Shown: positions 50,101-52,702 of the stretch, in pieces | Layout: each line of letters begins with the position of its first letter | Position numbering within the stretch: position 1 is the first letter of the stretch | Source of the DNA: Polyangiaceae bacterium | GTDB lineage: Bacteria > Myxococcota_A > Polyangia > Polyangiales > Polyangiaceae | DNA length: 52,702 bases | Direction of reading: 5' to 3' | Assembly: GCA_016933275.1 (NCBI GenBank) | Contig: JAFGBI010000232.1 | Location: 1 to 52,702, forward strand | Program-made: the position numbers and the translations under genes | The notes under the pieces: model-generated | The model's input: only the letters and a program-made list of their open reading frames with translations | Database searches by the model: none | What the model was told of the DNA's origin: nothing

Positions 50101-50261
50101 GTGTATTTCGCTGGCGACGTAGCATTGCGTTCCGGGTGCTCCGAGCACGACGCAGCCTCAATGATCCGCGCCTTCCAGGTAGGCCCGTCGGCGACCAATG
50201 TGAAGTTCGCGTGACCCTTGCTCAAACTCGCCATTTCCCGGAGCAAACCCCGAAGGTCCAT
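50058..50261 (-). CDS. Short hypothetical frame ending in repeat A
   Basis: A 67-codon frame starting MDLRGLLREMASLSKGHANF and continuing LVADGPTWKARIIEAASCSE. Its last 14 codons lie inside the tail of repeat copy 5, where the stop CTA/TAG comes from the element. The first 50 residues look protein-like, but third-position G/C is lower than in neighbours. It could be the stub of a gene truncated by the repeat. Its start region overlaps the leader of the divergent gene at 50303. Confidence 0.25.
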   Translation of the reverse strand: MDLRGLLREMASLSKGHANFTLVADGPTWKARIIEAASCSEHPERNATSPAKYTSGNQVDCWAKSTS

Positions 50262-50302
50262 GGCAGGCTTGACCGAGGGTCGGTTCCATCGAGGTATCCG
50301 CC

Positions 50303-52240
50303 ATGAAGTCGAGCGTTGTTTCTCATGCTGCGCTGCTACTGGCGACAGGACTAGCGGTGAGCGTAGGGTGTGCCGAGACGGCAGATCCGGACTCACACCC
50401 GATCGCCGAAACCAACACGGGCGGGTATGTTCCCGTCGGACACTCCGGCGGGAGGACGGAAGGCTCGGGGGGCACATACATCATCCCGCCCGACGATCAG
50501 ACGCCCGAGGGTGCGGTCTGCGGCAATAGCTCGTTGGAACCAGGCGAAGAATGCGACGACGGGAACACCGACGGCGCCGATGGTTGCACGCTGGATTGCA
50601 AGCGCGAGCCCCTCTATATCTGTCTGGTTCCCGGGGAGCTCTGCATCGCGGAGGTATGCGGTGATGGCTCGCGCACGGCGAGCGAGTCCTGTGACGACGG
50701 CAACGCGGTGTCCCAGGACGGCTGCAACGCCGCCTGTCAGGTCGAGTCAGGGTGGGTTTGCCCTGCCCAGGGCTCGCCCTGCATCTCGAGGTGCGGCGAC
50801 GGCCAGATCGCAGGCGGCGAGAAGTGCGACGACGGGAACGTCGTCGCGGGTGACGGTTGTGGTGCTGGCTGCCTCACCGAGCCGGGATGGTTCAACTGCC
50901 CACCATTCGGTGCCGGCTGTCAGCAGGCGATATGCGGCAACGGAGCCGTCGAGGCGAACGAGGGTTGCGACGATGCCAACGAAGTGAGCGGAGATGGCTG
51001 CAACGCTGCCTGCTTGCGGGAGCCCGTCTTCGACACGACCGGTCTGGTGGCGGCGGTGTGCGGCGACGGCGCCCGGACGCTCGAGGAGGCCTGCGACGAT
51101 GGCAACGTGCTAAATGGTGATGGTTGCTCCAACGGGTGCACGGTCGAGCTGGGCTTCGAGTGCGACGAGCTGGCGGAGAATCCGGAGTTTGTGCGCCTTC
51201 CGGTCATGTACCGCGACTTTAGCCAAGACCACCCCGATTTCGAGTATCGCACCCCGGGCCTCGAGCTGGGGATCGCGAGTGAGGCCTGCACCGTCGCGAA
51301 CGCGGCCACCTGCGGCGCGCTCGACGCCGAGGGGAAGCCCGTCCTGAACGAGAGCGAGACCTTCCTCTCCACCCACACGGCCGCTGATTTCGGTCAGTGG
51401 TACCGCGATGTCGAGGGCGTCAACCTACCGTTCCCGAGCGCACTCGAGCTCGCCCGCATGGAAGAGGGCGGACAGACGATCTATCGCTTCGAGAGCGACG
51501 AGTTCTTCCCCTTGGAGGGACTTGGCTTCGGGAATTTTGGCCGGCCCGAACACAATTATCTCTTCACCACCGAGCTCCAGTATTTCATCCAATACGCGGG
51601 TGGAGAGCGCTTGGAGTTCTCCGGCGACGACGACGTCTGGATCTACGTGAACCGGCGGCTGGCGGTCGATATCGGTGGCGTCCACGAAGTGGAGAGCGAT
51701 TTCGTCGTCCTCGGGGATGAGAACGGAGACGGAGACATCAGTGCCACCGAGGCGGACGATCCCACGGACGATCGCTTCGGGATCACCAAGGGAAACCTCT
51801 ACTCCATCCACCTCTTCCACGCCGAGCGACACACCATCGAATCGAACTTCAAGCTCACCCTCTCGAACTTCATCCTCAGTCGTTCGGTTTGCACGCCCAT
51901 CTGCGGGAGCGGAACCCTGGAGCCCGGTGAGATCTGCGATGACGGGGTCGAGCTCAACACCGGCGAATACGGGGCCTGCGCGCCGGACTGCTCGGGGCGC
52001 GAGTACTGCGGCGACGGGGTCGTCCAGGCCGAAGGCGGGGAAGTGTGTGACGACGGGTTGAACCTGTCACCGTACGATTCGGTCGACGGGTGCGCCCCCG
52101 GCTGCCAGATCCCCGCTCGCTGTGGTGACGGGGTACTAGATCCCGAGTACGGCGAGACCTGCGACCTCGGGGATGACATGAACGGCGTTCGCGAGAGCAC
52201 CTGCAGCGACGACTGCCGCCTGGTCGACACCATCAGGTAG
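50303..52240 (+). CDS. Lipoprotein with DUF4215 repeats and a fibro-slime domain
   Basis: A 645-residue protein. Signal VVSHAALLLATGLAVSVGC ends in a lipobox (Cys at about 23). Five 'CGDG....E.CDDGN...GDGC...C' repeats (about 73-290, myxococcus Cys-rich/DUF4215 type) are followed by a fibro-slime domain (about 300-535: PVMYRDFSQDHPDFEYRTPG, THTAADFGQWYRDVEGVN, FSGDDDVWIYVNRRLAVDIG, FHAERHTIESNFKLT). Three more Cys repeats then lead to the end. Fibro-slime domains occur in cell-surface and cellulosome-like adhesion proteins; the aspartates in GDDDVW suggest metal or sugar binding (inference). ATG 50303 follows GAGG by 10 bp. It is likely to be exported and involved in adhesion or extracellular matrix. 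Confidence 0.88.
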   Translation: MKSSVVSHAALLLATGLAVSVGCAETADPDSHPIAETNTGGYVPVGHSGGRTEGSGGTYIIPPDDQTPEGAVCGNSSLEPGEECDDGNTDGADGCTLDCKREPLYICLVPGELCIAEVCGDGSRTASESCDDGNAVSQDGCNAACQVESGWVCPAQGSPCISRCGDGQIAGGEKCDDGNVVAGDGCGAGCLTEPGWFNCPPFGAGCQQAICGNGAVEANEGCDDANEVSGDGCNAACLREPVFDTTGLVAAVCGDGARTLEEACDDGNVLNGDGCSNGCTVELGFECDELAENPEFVRLPVMYRDFSQDHPDFEYRTPGLELGIASEACTVANAATCGALDAEGKPVLNESETFLSTHTAADFGQWYRDVEGVNLPFPSALELARMEEGGQTIYRFESDEFFPLEGLGFGNFGRPEHNYLFTTELQYFIQYAGGERLEFSGDDDVWIYVNRRLAVDIGGVHEVESDFVVLGDENGDGDISATEADDPTDDRFGITKGNLYSIHLFHAERHTIESNFKLTLSNFILSRSVCTPICGSGTLEPGEICDDGVELNTGEYGACAPDCSGREYCGDGVVQAEGGEVCDDGLNLSPYDSVDGCAPGCQIPARCGDGVLDPEYGETCDLGDDMNGVRESTCSDDCRLVDTIR

Positions 52241-52389
52241 CGTGCCGTGCCCGGGGAAAGCGCCCCGAGCGCTTCGGGCGGGGCGCCAACGCGCCACGAC
52301 CGCGACGGCGCTCGCTCCGGGCGAGGCCATCGCGGCCGTGGGTGGCGCCTCTCCACGAAGCGCCCGCTTGTCGAGGTGGGTGGGCCGGG

Positions 52390-52702
52390 TCAGTCCGCGG
52401 GCTTGCAGCCGGCGGCGATTTCGTCGCAGCGCGCCATGAGCGGGGAGCACTCGGCGCTGGGATCGGCGGCGATCATCGTGCACTCCTCGACCTGTTGCCA
52501 GCAGTCCTCGACGGATTCCTCGCAGGAGTCGACGCGCGGAAGGCAGCTCTGCCTGAGGTCGAGGCACTCCTGCTCGACGAGCGCGCACTCCTCCGGTGGG
52601 AGGCCCGAAGCGTAGCAGTCCTCGAGGCGGATCCAGCAGGCGTCGAGCTCGTCTTCACAGGGGTCGATGGGGTAGACGCCCTGGCAGCGCTGCTCGATGT
52701 CG
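52390..52702 (-). CDS. Cys-heptad protein, C-terminal part (5' end outside window)
   Basis: A minus-strand frame open from the window edge to a TGA at 52390-52392, giving the last 103 residues. Cys recurs with six residues between: CEDELDACWIRLEDC, then after a 9-residue gap CALVEQECLDLRQSC, CLPRVDSCEESVEDC, CWQQVEEC and finally CSPLMARCDEIAAGC. The acidic, Glu/Leu-rich spacers suggest helices, with Cys on one face each turn-pair, forming a disulphide-stapled helical array. It resembles the Cys-rich C-terminal domains of other myxobacterial secreted proteins. No enzyme motif is visible. Being cut by the window, its start, signal and length are unknown. It is convergent with the DUF4215 gene. 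Confidence 0.8.
   Translation of the reverse strand, partial: DIEQRCQGVYPIDPCEDELDACWIRLEDCYASGLPPEECALVEQECLDLRQSCLPRVDSCEESVEDCWQQVEECTMIAADPSAECSPLMARCDEIAAGCKPAD

Overview
The window is GC-rich DNA, almost certainly from a myxobacterium-like Myxococcota bacterium. A Sorangium/Polyangium-type soil or marine predator is an inference from content, not proven. The evidence is a strong G/C third-position bias, many secreted lipoproteins with Gly/Thr/Asn-rich linkers, Cys-rich 'CGDG...CDDGN' (DUF4215) repeats with a fibro-slime domain, lipoprotein-type GH6 cellulases, sigma/FecR regulation and a WD40-caspase-like protein. No rRNA, tRNA, CRISPR array, phage or intact transposase gene was recognised.

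Layout. 1-373: dispersed repeats. 374-5224 (+): GH57 glycosidase, pheT and a secreted protein, closely spaced. 5633-9720 (+): Gly/Thr-linker lipoprotein, a large membrane protein with an ICMT-like methyltransferase end, and an apparent fusion of a nitrate-reductase-associated domain with a MoaC-like domain. 9710-12307 (-): ClpB-like AAA+ protein with an eroded first ATPase ring. 12475-14890 (+): prepilin peptidase, small WxxGxW lipoprotein, prmC. 14893-15340: repeat element plus palindromic and duplicated DNA. 15345-17977 (-): polytopic membrane protein and a secreted barrel-like protein. 18095-24408: L,D-transpeptidase-like lipoprotein lacking its Cys, HhH protein, two lipoproteins and a GAF protein.

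24888-33432 may be a plant-polysaccharide region: two GH6 lipoproteins enclose uronate isomerase (UxaC), CorA, an MFS transporter and an FAH-family enzyme. 33885-41356 carries a zinc-ribbon membrane protein, a WD40-pseudocaspase lipoprotein, a truncated methyltransferase and a DUF1287-YkuD fusion lipoprotein. 41353-41830 is repeats and gene debris. 41959-46205 (-) reads as one operon, ECF sigma -> FecR-like -> secreted protein -> LarA-like enzyme. The right end holds a Cys-rich lipoprotein, a membrane-anchored sigma-like protein, a ferredoxin-nitroreductase, a DUF4215/fibro-slime protein and the end of a protein with cysteines at heptad spacing.

Two themes cut across the window. First, a modular repeat (12-bp terminal inverted repeat CTAGAGCACCGA, central hairpin with a compensatory base pair, second hairpin tail) occurs five times plus remnants, at gene boundaries and beside gene fragments. 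Second, several proteins look like pseudoenzymes: ClpB-like AAA-1, caspase Cys->Ser, L,D-transpeptidase Cys->Ser, MoaC-like Lys->Arg. All function calls rest on reading motifs by eye.
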